In this document: positions 42,883-53,998 of the stretch, piece by piece | Layout of the letters: the number at the start of each line of letters is the position of its first letter | Position numbering within the stretch: position 1 is the stretch's first letter | Assembly (NCBI GenBank): GCA_003481745.1 | Contig: QULP01000005.1 | Coordinates: 62,001 to 126,000, forward strand | DNA from: Firmicutes bacterium OM04-13BH | GTDB taxonomy: Bacteria > Bacillota > Clostridia > Lachnospirales > Lachnospiraceae | Direction: 5' to 3' | DNA: 64,000 nucleotides | Position numbers and translations under genes: made by a program | The notes under the pieces: generated by a model | Told to the model about the DNA's origin: nothing | What the model saw: only the letters and a program-made list of their open reading frames with translations | The model's database searches: none

Positions 42883-45800
42883 TTATTTGCTTTTTTTCTT
42901 CAGCAGTTTTGTTCCTGTTAAAGTTGTGCATGAGACAGCTAAGAGTGCAATCCAAATCATAACGTTTGTATCATCTCCTGTTTTTGGAGAAGTAGTGGCA
43001 GAAGTACTTGTTCCGGTTGTGGAAGTTTTGCCTGTAGAGGCTGTTGTTTTTCCATTGGTTGAAGTATTTGTTGTACTGCCTGTTGTTTTGGTGGTACCGT
43101 TCGTTTTGTCTGTAGTGCTGTTATTTGCATTGTTGCTGTTGTTTTTATTATCGTTACCGTTATTGGTATTATCGTTCTTGTTGTCGTTATCGCCGTTGTT
43201 GATATTATCGTTCTTGTTGTCGTCATCACCATCATTTTTATTGTCGTCATTTTTATTGTCATCATTCTTTTTGTCTGTAATAGTGAAAACAATTTCGGCA
43301 GAGGAACCAGCGTAGTTGCCGATACCTGTAACAGTTAACCTGTAGCTTCCAGCGTTGATAAATTCTGTATCAGCAAAATTTTTTGCTTCAGAATCATCTC
43401 CGTAGATGCAGGAAACAGTGTAATCAACACCTTCTGTTAAAACAGTTTTTCCATTTTTTACAGTCAGAGCCGGTGTTTTAGCTGTTCCATCATAAGAAGC
43501 AGAATCGGAATCTAAAGCAACATCAAAAGTAAGTTCTTTTGGCGTAATCGTAAATGTTTTTTCTACGGTTCCGTAGTAATTTCCAATACCGGTAACTACT
43601 ACAGTGTAAGTGTCTGCGTTTGTAAATTTACCATCGGATTCTGTTCCATCTTCGTTTTTGTAAGTAATGAAATAATCCGTTCCTTCTGTTAAAACAGTTT
43701 CTCCATCCTGTACCATTACAGAAGGGGTAAGTTCTTCACCGGTATAAGGCTGATTTTCAATGTCTGCTACAGTGAAGGTATTTGTTACAGCATTTGTTAT
43801 GAACTTATCTAATGGAGGTGTAGTTTCAACACCTGTAGTCCAGTATAATTCTTCAAGTGGGTCATTATTGACATCATTACCAATCTGTGTACCGTTTTCA
43901 ATATGCCGGTTTGCGCTTGTAACTTTTACATTTCCGGAAATGGCATTTCCAGGTGTTGCGTTTTTGGAAGTACGAGAGGTAGCTCCCTGAAGGAAAGCTT
44001 CGGAAGTTGTAATCATTCCGTTTCCAATGACTGCATTTCCGCCGTTGCCCCAGAGTACGTCGCCACCGATAGCAATAACTTTTCCATTTCCTGTGATGTT
44101 ACCGTTGTCTAATTCAATAGCAGAACCGCCTTCTGCATAGAGAAGTACGTTTCCACCACCACCATAAGTAACGAGTACGGCATTATCTTCAAGATTTACA
44201 GTTCCGTCTTTTACGAGAAGGGCAGTCTGTCCAAGGTCACTTCCTGCTTCATCCCCGGCAATAAATACCTGTCCTTTTACAGTTACATTTCCATTTGCTA
44301 CAACAACTGCTTCAGAACTGCTGCGGTCTGTTAAGTCGCCGTTTGCAAGATAGTTAATGTGAGAGTAAATAGATGCATTTTCAAGGATAGCACCATCCTG
44401 CAGGCGAAGCTGTCCACAAAGAGAAGCGCCTGTAGTAAATTCTTGATTGTAAGAATCATAGTTCATAGAGAATGTACCGCCGTTCTGTACGTCGATGATT
44501 CCCTGAACAACAGAATCGGAAAGAGTCAGCTTACCGCCGGATTCTACTACGATGCGGACACTGCTGAGGATTTCCATATTTGTCATAGTCAGATTGCATC
44601 CAGCCGGAATGTAAAGGGTCTGTGGAATGTCTCTGGCTTTTACCTGTTTCCATGGAAGGTCGTATCCAAGATAACCATAAGTACCACTTTGATGGGAACC
44701 AAACCATGCTTCTAAATCTTTTGGAACACGAACGCTGTTTTCTTCGCCTTCTACATTGCTTCCGAAGTTTTTGATTGCCCATGGTTCCATGATATCCCAT
44801 GCATAAAGACCATTTCCATACTGTTTTAAATTGTCGGTAGTCAGACGGTCTGCTAAAGTTTCTTCGCCTGTGTAAACATTAAATGGTAAGGAGTTGCTGA
44901 CAGCGGTTCTTCCCTGGGTATCTGTTATAGATACGGAAATAAGATAAGCACCGGCATCTTTTGGAGTACCGTTTAATGTCAAGTCACTGCTGATGGTCAT
45001 GTAAACTCCGCTCATGCCACTGTCGCTGTCGGCAGGAGTTCCTTTTTCTGTATTCGGAACAATGCTGACACTGCATTTGCTTCCGTTTAGGTTGATTTTT
45101 GAAGAATGGTCAAGCTCTTCCCAGTCTGCGTCTGTTGGTTCAGTCCCTTTTGCTGTGATGGCACCGTAAACTTTTGCAGAACTGTTTTTGCTGCTGGTAG
45201 CGCCACCAACACTTGCGCTTGATACGCTGTCATAGTTCTGCTGACCAATGATGGCTGATTCAAAAGAGCCTTCCAGTTTTACGTGAAGTTCATAAGGGTC
45301 GCCCTGTCCGTCATCAGCAACTAAAGAGGCATTTCCATTTGTATCAATTACAAATTTGAAAGTCAGTTCCTGATATCCATCAGCAGTAAGTGTGATAACA
45401 TCACCGCTTTTTAAAACAGGGATTTCAGGATTTGTACTGAAATCTTTTGCGGAGAAAACCAAAACATTATTATCGGTATCTTTATAGTATTTACCACCGG
45501 CAGATGGTTTAAAAGAAGAGTTTTCCCAGGATTCTCCATTTACTTTTACGTCGGTAACGGATGTAGCATAGTTATCTGCATTTTGGAAAGAAAGATTCCA
45601 GTTTGTTCCGAAGAAATCAGTTGCAATGCTTAACTGGTTCAGTTCGATTTTTACCGGTTCAGCAGGTTTCATTTTTTTAAAAGAAGCTGATACAGTTACA
45701 TCTTCTTCCGGCATGATAAAAGTATAAACACCGTCTGTATTCTGAAGGGCAACTTCAGTTCCGGTTGTTGTACCTGTAACTTTAATGGTATCAAGTTCAT

Positions 45801-46365
45801 AGTTTTCAGCTGGTGCAGGTGTTACGGTAACAGTAGTGCCTTTTTTGATTTCTTTTGTTGCGCTAAGCTGTACATTTCCGTTTTCGGTTTCGGCTGCAGT
45901 AGCAGAATAGGTTTTTTCAGCAGGTGCTACAACAGTTGCAGTATAAACATAAGGATAAGAAGAAGTATTTTTTGTTACCTGAAGGTTTAAATCCTGATAT
46001 CCGTCCGCAGAAATTTTAATAGCTGCAGGATAAGTAGAAGGATTTACGATTTTCAGGGCTGTGTAGCTTCCGTAAGCACCGGTCACACTTCCGACTTCCC
46101 AGAGGTTTCCGTTTGCCCCCCAGCTGTTAATGGTTCCCTTTGTATAAGTCGTATCATTTACAACGACATTATTAATTGCATTCATCCAGCCCGTATCTTC
46201 AAAGCCAAGCGTTAAGATTTCGGTCATAAATCCGGTGACAGAGCATTCGGTCACTGCGGTTGGTGCTGCTTTATCTCCTGCCGCTAAAACAGGTGAGTAT
46301 GTCGTAGACAGACAAATCAGTAAAGATAAGAGCAGGGACGCAATTTTTTTCCATATTTTTTTCAT
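42883..46365 (-). CDS. cell-wall-anchored surface protein, LPXTG-type
   Basis: A 1160-residue exported protein. Signal peptide: MKKIWKKIASLLLSLLICLS with cleavage near VLAAGDK. DUF1533-like repeats follow (VNDTTYTKGTINSWGANGNL and TSVTDVKVNGESWENSSF regions, each with DGYQELTFKF or DGYQDLNLQV), then a beta-helix-like middle with placeholders such as GNGKVIAIGGDVLWGNGGN. Two MBG/Ig-like repeats (YTGEELTPSVMVQDGETVLT and YDGTAKTPALTVKNGKTVLT, each ending in V-T-G-I-G-N-Y) precede a long Asn/Asp/Lys then Thr/Ser/Gly-rich wall spacer. The end is SPKTGDD, a hydrophobic helix and LLKKKSK, a sortase signal. ATG at 46365 follows AAGGAGAGCGAT. Probable adhesin; ligand unknown. Confidence 0.88.
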   Translation of the reverse strand: MKKIWKKIASLLLSLLICLSTTYSPVLAAGDKAAPTAVTECSVTGFMTEILTLGFEDTGWMNAINNVVVNDTTYTKGTINSWGANGNLWEVGSVTGAYGSYTALKIVNPSTYPAAIKISADGYQDLNLQVTKNTSSYPYVYTATVVAPAEKTYSATAAETENGNVQLSATKEIKKGTTVTVTPAPAENYELDTIKVTGTTTGTEVALQNTDGVYTFIMPEEDVTVSASFKKMKPAEPVKIELNQLSIATDFFGTNWNLSFQNADNYATSVTDVKVNGESWENSSFKPSAGGKYYKDTDNNVLVFSAKDFSTNPEIPVLKSGDVITLTADGYQELTFKFVIDTNGNASLVADDGQGDPYELHVKLEGSFESAIIGQQNYDSVSSASVGGATSSKNSSAKVYGAITAKGTEPTDADWEELDHSSKINLNGSKCSVSIVPNTEKGTPADSDSGMSGVYMTISSDLTLNGTPKDAGAYLISVSITDTQGRTAVSNSLPFNVYTGEETLADRLTTDNLKQYGNGLYAWDIMEPWAIKNFGSNVEGEENSVRVPKDLEAWFGSHQSGTYGYLGYDLPWKQVKARDIPQTLYIPAGCNLTMTNMEILSSVRIVVESGGKLTLSDSVVQGIIDVQNGGTFSMNYDSYNQEFTTGASLCGQLRLQDGAILENASIYSHINYLANGDLTDRSSSEAVVVANGNVTVKGQVFIAGDEAGSDLGQTALLVKDGTVNLEDNAVLVTYGGGGNVLLYAEGGSAIELDNGNITGNGKVIAIGGDVLWGNGGNAVIGNGMITTSEAFLQGATSRTSKNATPGNAISGNVKVTSANRHIENGTQIGNDVNNDPLEELYWTTGVETTPPLDKFITNAVTNTFTVADIENQPYTGEELTPSVMVQDGETVLTEGTDYFITYKNEDGTESDGKFTNADTYTVVVTGIGNYYGTVEKTFTITPKELTFDVALDSDSASYDGTAKTPALTVKNGKTVLTEGVDYTVSCIYGDDSEAKNFADTEFINAGSYRLTVTGIGNYAGSSAEIVFTITDKKNDDNKNDDNKNDGDDDNKNDNINNGDNDNKNDNTNNGNDNKNNSNNANNSTTDKTNGTTKTTGSTTNTSTNGKTTASTGKTSTTGTSTSATTSPKTGDDTNVMIWIALLAVSCTTLTGTKLLKKKSK

Positions 46366-46622
46366 ATCGCTCTCCTTGTAAATATTTGATTTTTCTAATG
46401 TTAGAATGGCTGCTAATACGATTAAAGATAGTCCCCCTTTCACTATAATAATTAGCACATCTGATAAAACAAAAGTTAGTATATTCTAACAATGGTAATA
46501 CAATGCTACCAACAATTACCAATGGTGTCAATGAAAAAAAACTTATTGAAAAAAATTATCTGTAAGACACAAAAATGCGATAGAAAGTATACGGAAATCT
46601 TTTATCAAACCTATAAAAATGG

Positions 46623-46657
46623 TATAATGTACCCAATAAATCAAGGAGGTGATTGAA
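46623..46657 (+). promoter_or_regulatory. promoter and RBS of glycerate kinase
   Basis: A perfect TATAAT at 46623-46628 (weak -35) is followed by AAGGAGG at 46643-46649. The RBS spacing decides the TTG start at 46658 rather than the GTG at 46649 that lies inside the RBS. Confidence 0.6.
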
Positions 46658-47788
46658 TTGAAGAAAGTAGTTTTAATCCCCGATTCATTTAAAGGAACAT
46701 TATCTTCTGCGCAGATTTGTGACATTATGGAGCAGAATGTGAAGAAACACTTTCCGGAGTGTGAGGTTGTTAAAATTCCGGTTGCTGATGGAGGAGAGGG
46801 CAGTGTAAACTGTTTTCTGACTGCTGCAGGTGGAGAAAAGAGAAAGGTTATCGTTAAGAATCCTTACATGGAGGATATGGAAGCATTTTATGGGATTTTG
46901 CCGGATAAGACAGCGGTGATTGAGATGGCAGCATGTGCAGGACTTCCGCTTGTGGAGAATCGTCAAAATCCAGAAGTGACAACGACGTATGGTGTCGGTC
47001 AGCTGATGCTTGATGCTGTGGAGCATGGTTGTAAGAAGATAGTAGTTGGGCTTGGCGGTTCGTGTACAAATGATGCTGGTGCAGGAGCGGCGGCGGCAGT
47101 TGGAGTTGAATTTTTTGATAAAGATGGAGAGAAATTGATTCCGACAGGCGGAACACTTGGAAAAGTTGCAAAAATTTCGATGGAAAATATGGATGAGCGA
47201 ATTAAGAGCGCGCAGATTATCACGATGTGCGATATTGATAATCCAATGTATGGAAAATCGGGGGCAGCTTATATTTTCGGACCGCAAAAAGGTGCGGATG
47301 ATGAAATGGTGCAGCGGTTGGATGCAAACTTAAGAAAATTTGCAGAGCGGATACAGACAGAAATCGGAAGAGATATTTCGAATATCCATGGAGGCGGAGC
47401 AGCAGGTGCAATGGGAGCCGGTATGGTTGCTTTCTTTGATTCAAAGCTTCAGATGGGAATTGAAACCGTACTTGATATTGTAAAATTTGATGAATTAATC
47501 CAGGGTGCAGATTTGATTTTCACCGGTGAAGGAAAAATGGACAGCCAGAGTCTTCGTGGAAAAGTGGTAATTGGAGTCGGAAAACGGGCTAAGAGACAAG
47601 ACGTTCCGGTTGTGGTTGTGACAGGAGATGCAGAAGAAGTAGAAGATGCTTATGATATGGGGATTTCGGCAGTCTTTTCAACGAATCGGGTAGCAAGAGA
47701 TTTTTCAGTAATCCGATATAAGAGTAAAGAATATATGGAAGTCACAATGGATAATATTATGAGGCTGATTAAAATTGTGAATAAATAG
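46658..47788 (+). CDS. glxK: glycerate kinase (GlxK type I)
   Basis: A 376-residue kinase of the GlxK/GarK family that phosphorylates glycerate to 2-phosphoglycerate. Seen: VVLIPDSFKGTLSSAQICDI, PVADGGEGSVNCFL, MAACAGLPLVENRQNPEVTT, GLGGSCTNDAGAGAAAAVGV (glycine-rich, about 130-150), GGGAAGAMGAGMVAFF and IFTGEGKMDSQSLRGKV. The length fits the family. It is a single gene with its own promoter and terminator, between the surface protein and gltD. Confidence 0.92.
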   Translation: MKKVVLIPDSFKGTLSSAQICDIMEQNVKKHFPECEVVKIPVADGGEGSVNCFLTAAGGEKRKVIVKNPYMEDMEAFYGILPDKTAVIEMAACAGLPLVENRQNPEVTTTYGVGQLMLDAVEHGCKKIVVGLGGSCTNDAGAGAAAAVGVEFFDKDGEKLIPTGGTLGKVAKISMENMDERIKSAQIITMCDIDNPMYGKSGAAYIFGPQKGADDEMVQRLDANLRKFAERIQTEIGRDISNIHGGGAAGAMGAGMVAFFDSKLQMGIETVLDIVKFDELIQGADLIFTGEGKMDSQSLRGKVVIGVGKRAKRQDVPVVVVTGDAEEVEDAYDMGISAVFSTNRVARDFSVIRYKSKEYMEVTMDNIMRLIKIVNK

Positions 47789-47806
47789 GGAGAAATTAGA
47801 AAAAAT

Positions 47807-47851
47807 AAAAAGAGCGGAGACTTGGATTTTAGGTGAGTCCCCGCTCTTTTT
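47807..47851 (+). terminator. intrinsic terminator
   Basis: AAAAAGAGCGG and CCGCTCTTTTT form an 11-bp stem followed by AATTT, 19 bases after the glycerate kinase stop. Confidence 0.8.
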
Positions 47852-47906
47852 AATTTAAGAGGTTTTTGTATATGGATTAGAGGTAAGTTTTTTATTTAAC
47901 CAAATC

Positions 47907-47941
47907 AAGCAAGTAGCGAAGCGGATTGCAAATATCCACTT
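47907..47941. repeat. dispersed 35-bp hairpin repeat, copy 2
   Basis: AAGCAAGTAGCGAAGCGGAT and ATCCACTT halves match copy 1 at 42715 with four changes. One of these turns a stem C-G pair into a G-U pair in the minus-strand RNA, so the hairpin is preserved. Confidence 0.6.
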
Positions 47942-47975
47942 GACTTTAATTTGTATAGTTATTAAGTAGAAAAAT

Positions 47976-49460
47976 TTATAAGTTCGAGTAACCCATCAGG
48001 GAAGCGTCCACTGCCTCAGCAGCTTTTCGTCCTTCACGGATTGCCCATACGACCAGAGACTGTCCTCTGTGCATATCTCCTGCGGTAAATACGCCAGGAA
48101 CAGAAGTTTCATACTGGTCAGGTTTTGTTGCAACATTGGTTCGTGGAGTTAAGTCCACTTTAAATGCATCGGTTACGTATTTCTGGCTTCCAAGGAAACC
48201 GGCTGCGATTAATACAAGCTGAGCTTCTATGATGGTTTCACTGCCTTCGACCGGAACCATATTCATACGTCCTGTTTTTTCATCTTTTTTTGGTTCAAGC
48301 TTTACAAGTTTTGCTTTTTGTACGTTACCTTTGTCGTCTTTGATAAATTCGGTTACTGTGGTCTGATAGATACGTGGGTCATGTCCAAAGACTGCGATAG
48401 CTTCTTCCTGGCCGTAATCTGTCTTGCAGATACGAGGCCATTCCGGCCATGGATTCATTTTTGTTCTTTCATCTGGTGCTTTTGGCATCATCTCAAGCTG
48501 TGTGACAGATTTTGCACCAAGACGAATTGCAGTTCCGACACAGTCATTTCCGGTATCACCGCCACCGATTACAACGACGTGTTTTCCTTTTGCAGAAACA
48601 AAGTTTTTGTCTTTGAAATTGGAATCTAAAAGGCTCTTTGTAATAGAAGAGAGGTAGTCAACTGCAAAGAAAATATTGTTGGCTTCACGTCCCGGAACTT
48701 TAATGTCTCTTGGATTAGAAGCACCACAGCATAAAACAATGCGGTCAAAATCTTTTTGGAGTTCTTTTGCAGTGATATCTTTTCCGACATCTACACCTGT
48801 CTTAAAGACAACTCCTTCTTCTTCCATGAGTTTGATACGTCTGTCAATCACAGATTTATCAAGCTTCATGTTCGGGATTCCATAGCGGAGCAGACCGCCG
48901 ATTCTGTCTTTTCTTTCAAAAACAGTAACCTGATGTCCGCGACGGTTTAACTGCATGGCAGTTGCAAGACCGGACGGACCGCTTCCTACAACGGCAACTT
49001 TTTTGCCGGTACGAACTTTTGGAATCCTTGGAGTCACCCATCCGTTTGCATAAGCAGTTTCAATAATGGCACGTTCATTTTCCTTTGTGGAAACCGGTTG
49101 GGAATCCAGATTACAGGTGCAGGCTGCCTCACAAAGGGCAGGGCAGACTCTGCAGGTAAATTCAGGGAAACAATGGGTTTTGGTTAAACGGGTATAAGCC
49201 TGTTCCCAGTTTCCGTGATAAACTAAATCATTTAATTCCGGAACTAAATTGTGAAGCGGACATCCGGAAGCCATTCCGGCAATCATTGTACCGGCCTGGC
49301 AGAACGGAACGCCACATTCCATGCAGCGTGCGCCCTGTTTCTGCTGTTCCTCTTTTTTTAAAGGGGTACGAAATTCGTTAAAGTGTTTAATTCGGTCTTT
49401 TGGTGCTTCGACTTTTGCGGTTTCTCTTTTATATTCTAAAAATCCTGTTGGTTTTCCCAT
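47976..49460 (-). CDS. gltD: glutamate synthase (NADPH) small subunit
   Basis: A 494-residue flavo-iron-sulfur subunit that passes electrons from NADPH to GltB. N-terminal cluster cysteines are in RCMECGVPFC, GCPLHN and CRVCPALCEAACTCNLD. The FAD site is VAVVGSGPSGLATAMQL (about 150) and the NADPH site VVVIGGGDTGNDCVGTA (about 290). The C-terminal FTAGDMHRGQSLVVWAI binds FAD. The gene starts 2 bases after the gltB stop. With glnA it forms the ammonia assimilation (GS-GOGAT) cycle. Confidence 0.95.
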   Translation of the reverse strand: MGKPTGFLEYKRETAKVEAPKDRIKHFNEFRTPLKKEEQQKQGARCMECGVPFCQAGTMIAGMASGCPLHNLVPELNDLVYHGNWEQAYTRLTKTHCFPEFTCRVCPALCEAACTCNLDSQPVSTKENERAIIETAYANGWVTPRIPKVRTGKKVAVVGSGPSGLATAMQLNRRGHQVTVFERKDRIGGLLRYGIPNMKLDKSVIDRRIKLMEEEGVVFKTGVDVGKDITAKELQKDFDRIVLCCGASNPRDIKVPGREANNIFFAVDYLSSITKSLLDSNFKDKNFVSAKGKHVVVIGGGDTGNDCVGTAIRLGAKSVTQLEMMPKAPDERTKMNPWPEWPRICKTDYGQEEAIAVFGHDPRIYQTTVTEFIKDDKGNVQKAKLVKLEPKKDEKTGRMNMVPVEGSETIIEAQLVLIAAGFLGSQKYVTDAFKVDLTPRTNVATKPDQYETSVPGVFTAGDMHRGQSLVVWAIREGRKAAEAVDASLMGYSNL

Positions 49461-49462
49461 GA

Positions 49463-52400
49463 TTATTCTGCTCCTTTCTGAAAGTTTTCATTGAAGGCTT
49501 CTAACTGTGCTTCTTCTGGTGACATGCCCATTTCTTCCAGTTTGGTAGCCATAGTAATCATCTTTTTGTAGTCATCCGGAATAATCTTTTTGAATTTCGG
49601 CAGATATTCCTGGAAGTGGTCGAGTACTTCCTGACCTTTTTCAGAACCGGTAGCAGCAACATGAGCTGCAATCATGTTATGAAGTTCCTGAATATCAGAT
49701 TTTAATTCTACTTTTTCAATAGAAATCATAGATTTATTCAGGTTTTTATACAATTCATTTTTATCATCAAGTACATAAGCGACACCACCGCTCATACCAG
49801 CTGCAAAGTTCTTGCCGGTTTTGCCAAGGACAACCACACGTCCACCTGTCATGTATTCACATCCATGTTCGCCGACACCTTCAACAACTGCGTAAGCACC
49901 GGAGTTACGAACTGCAAAACGTTCACCGGCTACACCACAGATATAAGCAGTACCGCTTGTTGCACCATAGAGAGCAACGTTACCGGTAATAATGTTTTCA
50001 TCTGCTTTATAATTTCTTTTCTTCGGAGGATAAAGTACAATCTTACCACCGGAGAGACCTTTACCCATGTAATCGTTGCAGTCACCGCAGAGAGTTAAAG
50101 TGAGTCCTTTTGGAACGAAGGCTGCGAAACTTTGTCCGCCGGCTCCATTACAGTTGATGGTGATGGTATCATCTGGCAGTCCGTCTTTATGATGTCTTGT
50201 AATTTCTGCGCCAAGGATGGTAGCAAATGCACGGTCTGTATTGGTAACTTCTACATCGATAGAGGCTTTTTCACCTTTTTCGATGGATTTCTGAAGTTTT
50301 TTCAGAAGAATTTTTTCATCTTTTGTCTCTTCCAGTTTGAAGTCATAAACCTGAGCCGGGTCGAAGGTTACTTTCTGTCCTTCTTTGGCAAATGGATTAT
50401 TTAAGATTGCACTTAAATCAATCTTAGATGCCATCGGGCTTTCCGGATGTTCTTTTACTTTTAAGAGGTCTGTTCTTCCGACCATCTCATCGAGTGTACG
50501 GATTCCAAGTTTTGCCATGTATTCACGCAGTTCCTCGGCAATAAAGCGCATGAAGTTTACAACATATTCCGGTTTTCCACGGAAACGTTTTCTAAGTTCC
50601 GGATTCTGAGTAGCAACACCAACCGGACAGGTATCTAAGTTGCAGACTCTCATCATAACGCATCCCATTGTTACAAGCGGAGCAGTAGCAAAACCAAATT
50701 CTTCTGCACCAAGTAAAGCTGCGATTGCAACGTCACGTCCACTCATTAATTTACCATCGGTCTCAATCATGACACGGTTACGAAGTCCGTTCATAAGCAG
50801 AGTCTGATGAGTTTCAGCAAGACCGAGTTCCCATGGAAGTCCGGCATTGTGGATAGAACTCTGCGGAGCAGCACCTGTACCACCGTCATAACCGGAAATC
50901 AGGATAACCTGTGCACCGGCTTTTGCAACACCGGCTGCGACGGTACCGACACCGGCTTCAGAAACCAGTTTTACGGAAATACGGGCATTTTTATTTGCAT
51001 TTTTCAGGTCGTAGATTAACTCTGCCAAATCTTCGATGGAGTAGATGTCGTGGTGCGGTGGCGGAGAAATCAGGCTGACACCTGGAGTGGAATGTCTGGT
51101 TTTTGCAATCCAAGGATAAACTTTCTTAGCAGGTAAGTGTCCGCCTTCACCAGGTTTTGCTCCCTGTGCCATTTTAATCTGAATTTCTTTTGCACTGACT
51201 AAGTAACGGCTGGTAACACCGAAACGTCCGGATGCAACCTGTTTGATTGCAGAACAACGGTCTACTTTGCTTCCGGCACTGTCAAGACGCTCATCACTTT
51301 CTCCACCTTCACCGGTATTTGATTTTCCGTGAAGCATGTTCATTGCGATTGCAAGTGTTTCATGAGCTTCCTGAGAAATAGAACCGTAAGACATTGCACC
51401 GGTTTTAAAGTGTTTTACGATTTCATCTACACTTTCTACTTCCTCAATCGGGATAGGATTTTCAGCAAAATTGAAATCCATCAAACTTCTCAGATAACCA
51501 CTCTGTTCTTTATCAACCATGCTGGTGTACTGTTTGAATAGGTTATAATCTCCACGTTTGGTTGCCTGCTGTAATGCATGAATGGTCTGTGGGTTGTAAC
51601 GATGTTTTTCACCTTCACTTTTTGCTTTGTGCATGCCAAGACTGTCGAGCTGAAGATTTGTGGTAAGTCCAAGCGGGTCAAATGCTTTGGAGTGACGGGC
51701 ATCAACATCTTTTTCAATATCTTTTAAGGTAATACCACCGACACGGCTTACAGTACCGGTGAAATATTTTTCAATGACATCGGCGGAAATACCGATTGCT
51801 TCAAAAATCTTAGAACCCTGATAGGACTGGATAGTAGAAATACCCATTTTAGAAGCAATTTTTACGATACCGTGAAGGATTGCGGAATTGTAATCATTTA
51901 CGGCAGCGTAGTAATCTTTATTTAATAAGTTATTGTCGATTAATTCCTGGATTGTATCCTGTGCAAGGTAAGGGTTTACGGCACATGCACCATAACCAAG
52001 CAGGGTGGCAAAGTGGTGGACTTCTCTTGGTTCACCGGATTCAAGAATGATGGCAAGAGAGGTTCTTTTCTTTGTTTTTACAAGGTACTGATGAACTGCG
52101 GATACAGCTAACAGAGATGGAATCGGCATGTGGTTTTCATCGACCCCGCGGTCAGAGAGCACTAAGATGTTTGCTCCATCTTTATAAGCTTTGTCAACTT
52201 CTACAAAAAGACGGTCAATTGCACGGTCAAGCGGTGCACTCTTATAATAGGTAATCGGAACAACAGCCACTTTAAATCCTTTTACATTCATGTGTTTGAT
52301 TTTCAGCATATCTGTGTTGGTCAAAATCGGGTTGTTGACTTTTAATACCTGGCAGTTTTCAGGCTGTTCGTGAAGCAGGTTTCCATCTTTTCCTACATAA

Positions 52401-53998
52401 ACGGTTGTGCTGGTTACAATTTCTTCACGGATTGCATCGATAGGCGGGTTGGTAACCTGTGCAAAAAGCTGTTTAAAATAGTTAAATAATGGCTGATGTT
52501 TTTCTGAAAGAACGGCAAGTGGAGTATCTGTACCCATTGCAGCGATTCCTTCTGAACCATTTAATGCCATGTTATAAATGGACTGACGGTATTCTTCGTA
52601 AGTGTAGCCAAATGCCTGCTGCATTTTTGTCAGTTCCGTACCTTCATAATCCTCAACACGCACGTTTGGAATTTTTAAGCTCTTTAATTCGACCAGATTG
52701 CTGTCTAGCCATTCACCATAAGGCTGTTTGGTTGCATATCTTTCTTTTAAGGTATCATCATCTACAATTTCCCCTTTTACAGTATCAACTAAAAGGATTT
52801 TTCCTGGATGCAGACGTTCTTTTAATACGATGTCCTCTTCAGGAACCGGCATAACGCCAACTTCTGAAGAAAGGATAACGTCACCGCTCTTTGTGATATA
52901 GTAACGGGATGGACGAAGACCATTTCTGTCAAGTACAGCTCCCATAACATCACCGTCAGAGAACAGGATGGAAGCAGGACCGTCCCAAGGCTCCATCATA
53001 GTTGCGTAGTACTGATAGAAATCACGTTTTTCCTGAGTTAAGGTCTGATTGTTTGCCCATGGTTCAGGAATACAGATCATAACGGCAAGTGGTAAATCCA
53101 TACCATTCATAACTAAAAATTCAAGAGTGTTGTCAAGCATTGCGGAGTCAGAACCTCTGGTATCAACAACCGGAAGTACTTTATGAAGCTGTCCTTTTAG
53201 ATAGTCAGAAGCCATGGTTTCTTCACGGGCGAGCATCTTATCGGCATTTCCACGGATGGTGTTGATTTCACCGTTATGTACCATAAAACGGTTCGGATGA
53301 GCACGTTCCCAGCTTGGGTTTGTGTTGGTACTGAAACGGGAGTGAACCATTGCGATAGCGGATTCATAATCTGCATCCTGTAAATCTTTAAAGAATGTAC
53401 GAAGCTGTCCAACCAGGAACATACCTTTGTAAACGATGGTACGGCTTGACATGGAAGCAACATAAGTGTTGTCATTACTCTGTTCAAATACACGACGTGC
53501 GATGTAAAGTCGTCTGTCAAATGGAAGTCCTTTTTCTACATCATCAGGTTTCTGGATAAATGCCTGAACGATATGTGGCATTTTTTCGAGTGCTTTGTGT
53601 CCAAGTACCTCCGGACATACCGGAACATCACGGAATCCTAAAAATTCCAGACCTTCTTTTTCTACGATGATTTCAAACATCTTTTTCGCCTGATTGCATT
53701 TTAATTCATCCTGTGGCAGGAAGAGAACGGCAATACCGTATTCTCTTTCTCCACCGATTTTGATACCCTCTTTTTTGCAGGCTTTGGAAAAGAATTTATG
53801 TGAAATCTGAAGCAGGATACCAACACCATCACCGGTTTTTCCTTCTGCATCTTTACCGGCTCTGTGCTCTAAGCTCTCTACGATTTTTAATGCATTTTCA
53901 ACAGTTTTGTGGCTTTTGATACCTTTGCTGTTTACAACTGCACCGATACCGCAGTTATCATGTTCAAATTGCTGTCGATATAAACCTTGTTCTCTCAT
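49463..53998 (-). CDS. gltB: glutamate synthase (NADPH) large subunit
   Basis: A 1511-residue four-domain enzyme. The N-terminal Ntn amidotransferase exposes Cys16 after a short propeptide ([12 protein letters not shown]). The central domain is followed by the FMN-binding synthase domain ([35 protein letters not shown]) with the [3Fe-4S] cysteines in [19 protein letters not shown]. The C-terminal beta-helix ([32 protein letters not shown]) is present. It turns glutamine and 2-oxoglutarate into two glutamates. Its ATG overlaps the pyrG stop (ATGA), so pyrG, gltB and gltD form one operon. Confidence 0.96.
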   Translation of the reverse strand: MREQGLYRQQFEHDNCGIGAVVNSKGIKSHKTVENALKIVESLEHRAGKDAEGKTGDGVGILLQISHKFFSKACKKEGIKIGGEREYGIAVLFLPQDELKCNQAKKMFEIIVEKEGLEFLGFRDVPVCPEVLGHKALEKMPHIVQAFIQKPDDVEKGLPFDRRLYIARRVFEQSNDNTYVASMSSRTIVYKGMFLVGQLRTFFKDLQDADYESAIAMVHSRFSTNTNPSWERAHPNRFMVHNGEINTIRGNADKMLAREETMASDYLKGQLHKVLPVVDTRGSDSAMLDNTLEFLVMNGMDLPLAVMICIPEPWANNQTLTQEKRDFYQYYATMMEPWDGPASILFSDGDVMGAVLDRNGLRPSRYYITKSGDVILSSEVGVMPVPEEDIVLKERLHPGKILLVDTVKGEIVDDDTLKERYATKQPYGEWLDSNLVELKSLKIPNVRVEDYEGTELTKMQQAFGYTYEEYRQSIYNMALNGSEGIAAMGTDTPLAVLSEKHQPLFNYFKQLFAQVTNPPIDAIREEIVTSTTVYVGKDGNLLHEQPENCQVLKVNNPILTNTDMLKIKHMNVKGFKVAVVPITYYKSAPLDRAIDRLFVEVDKAYKDGANILVLSDRGVDENHMPIPSLLAVSAVHQYLVKTKKRTSLAIILESGEPREVHHFATLLGYGACAVNPYLAQDTIQELIDNNLLNKDYYAAVNDYNSAILHGIVKIASKMGISTIQSYQGSKIFEAIGISADVIEKYFTGTVSRVGGITLKDIEKDVDARHSKAFDPLGLTTNLQLDSLGMHKAKSEGEKHRYNPQTIHALQQATKRGDYNLFKQYTSMVDKEQSGYLRSLMDFNFAENPIPIEEVESVDEIVKHFKTGAMSYGSISQEAHETLAIAMNMLHGKSNTGEGGESDERLDSAGSKVDRCSAIKQVASGRFGVTSRYLVSAKEIQIKMAQGAKPGEGGHLPAKKVYPWIAKTRHSTPGVSLISPPPHHDIYSIEDLAELIYDLKNANKNARISVKLVSEAGVGTVAAGVAKAGAQVILISGYDGGTGAAPQSSIHNAGLPWELGLAETHQTLLMNGLRNRVMIETDGKLMSGRDVAIAALLGAEEFGFATAPLVTMGCVMMRVCNLDTCPVGVATQNPELRKRFRGKPEYVVNFMRFIAEELREYMAKLGIRTLDEMVGRTDLLKVKEHPESPMASKIDLSAILNNPFAKEGQKVTFDPAQVYDFKLEETKDEKILLKKLQKSIEKGEKASIDVEVTNTDRAFATILGAEITRHHKDGLPDDTITINCNGAGGQSFAAFVPKGLTLTLCGDCNDYMGKGLSGGKIVLYPPKKRNYKADENIITGNVALYGATSGTAYICGVAGERFAVRNSGAYAVVEGVGEHGCEYMTGGRVVVLGKTGKNFAAGMSGGVAYVLDDKNELYKNLNKSMISIEKVELKSDIQELHNMIAAHVAATGSEKGQEVLDHFQEYLPKFKKIIPDDYKKMITMATKLEEMGMSPEEAQLEAFNENFQKGAE

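Noticed and set aside
42887..43315. 142-codon plus-strand frame rich in Val/Leu/Ser
   Set aside because: It is the antisense of the Asn/Asp/Thr-rich wall spacer and sortase signal of the surface protein.
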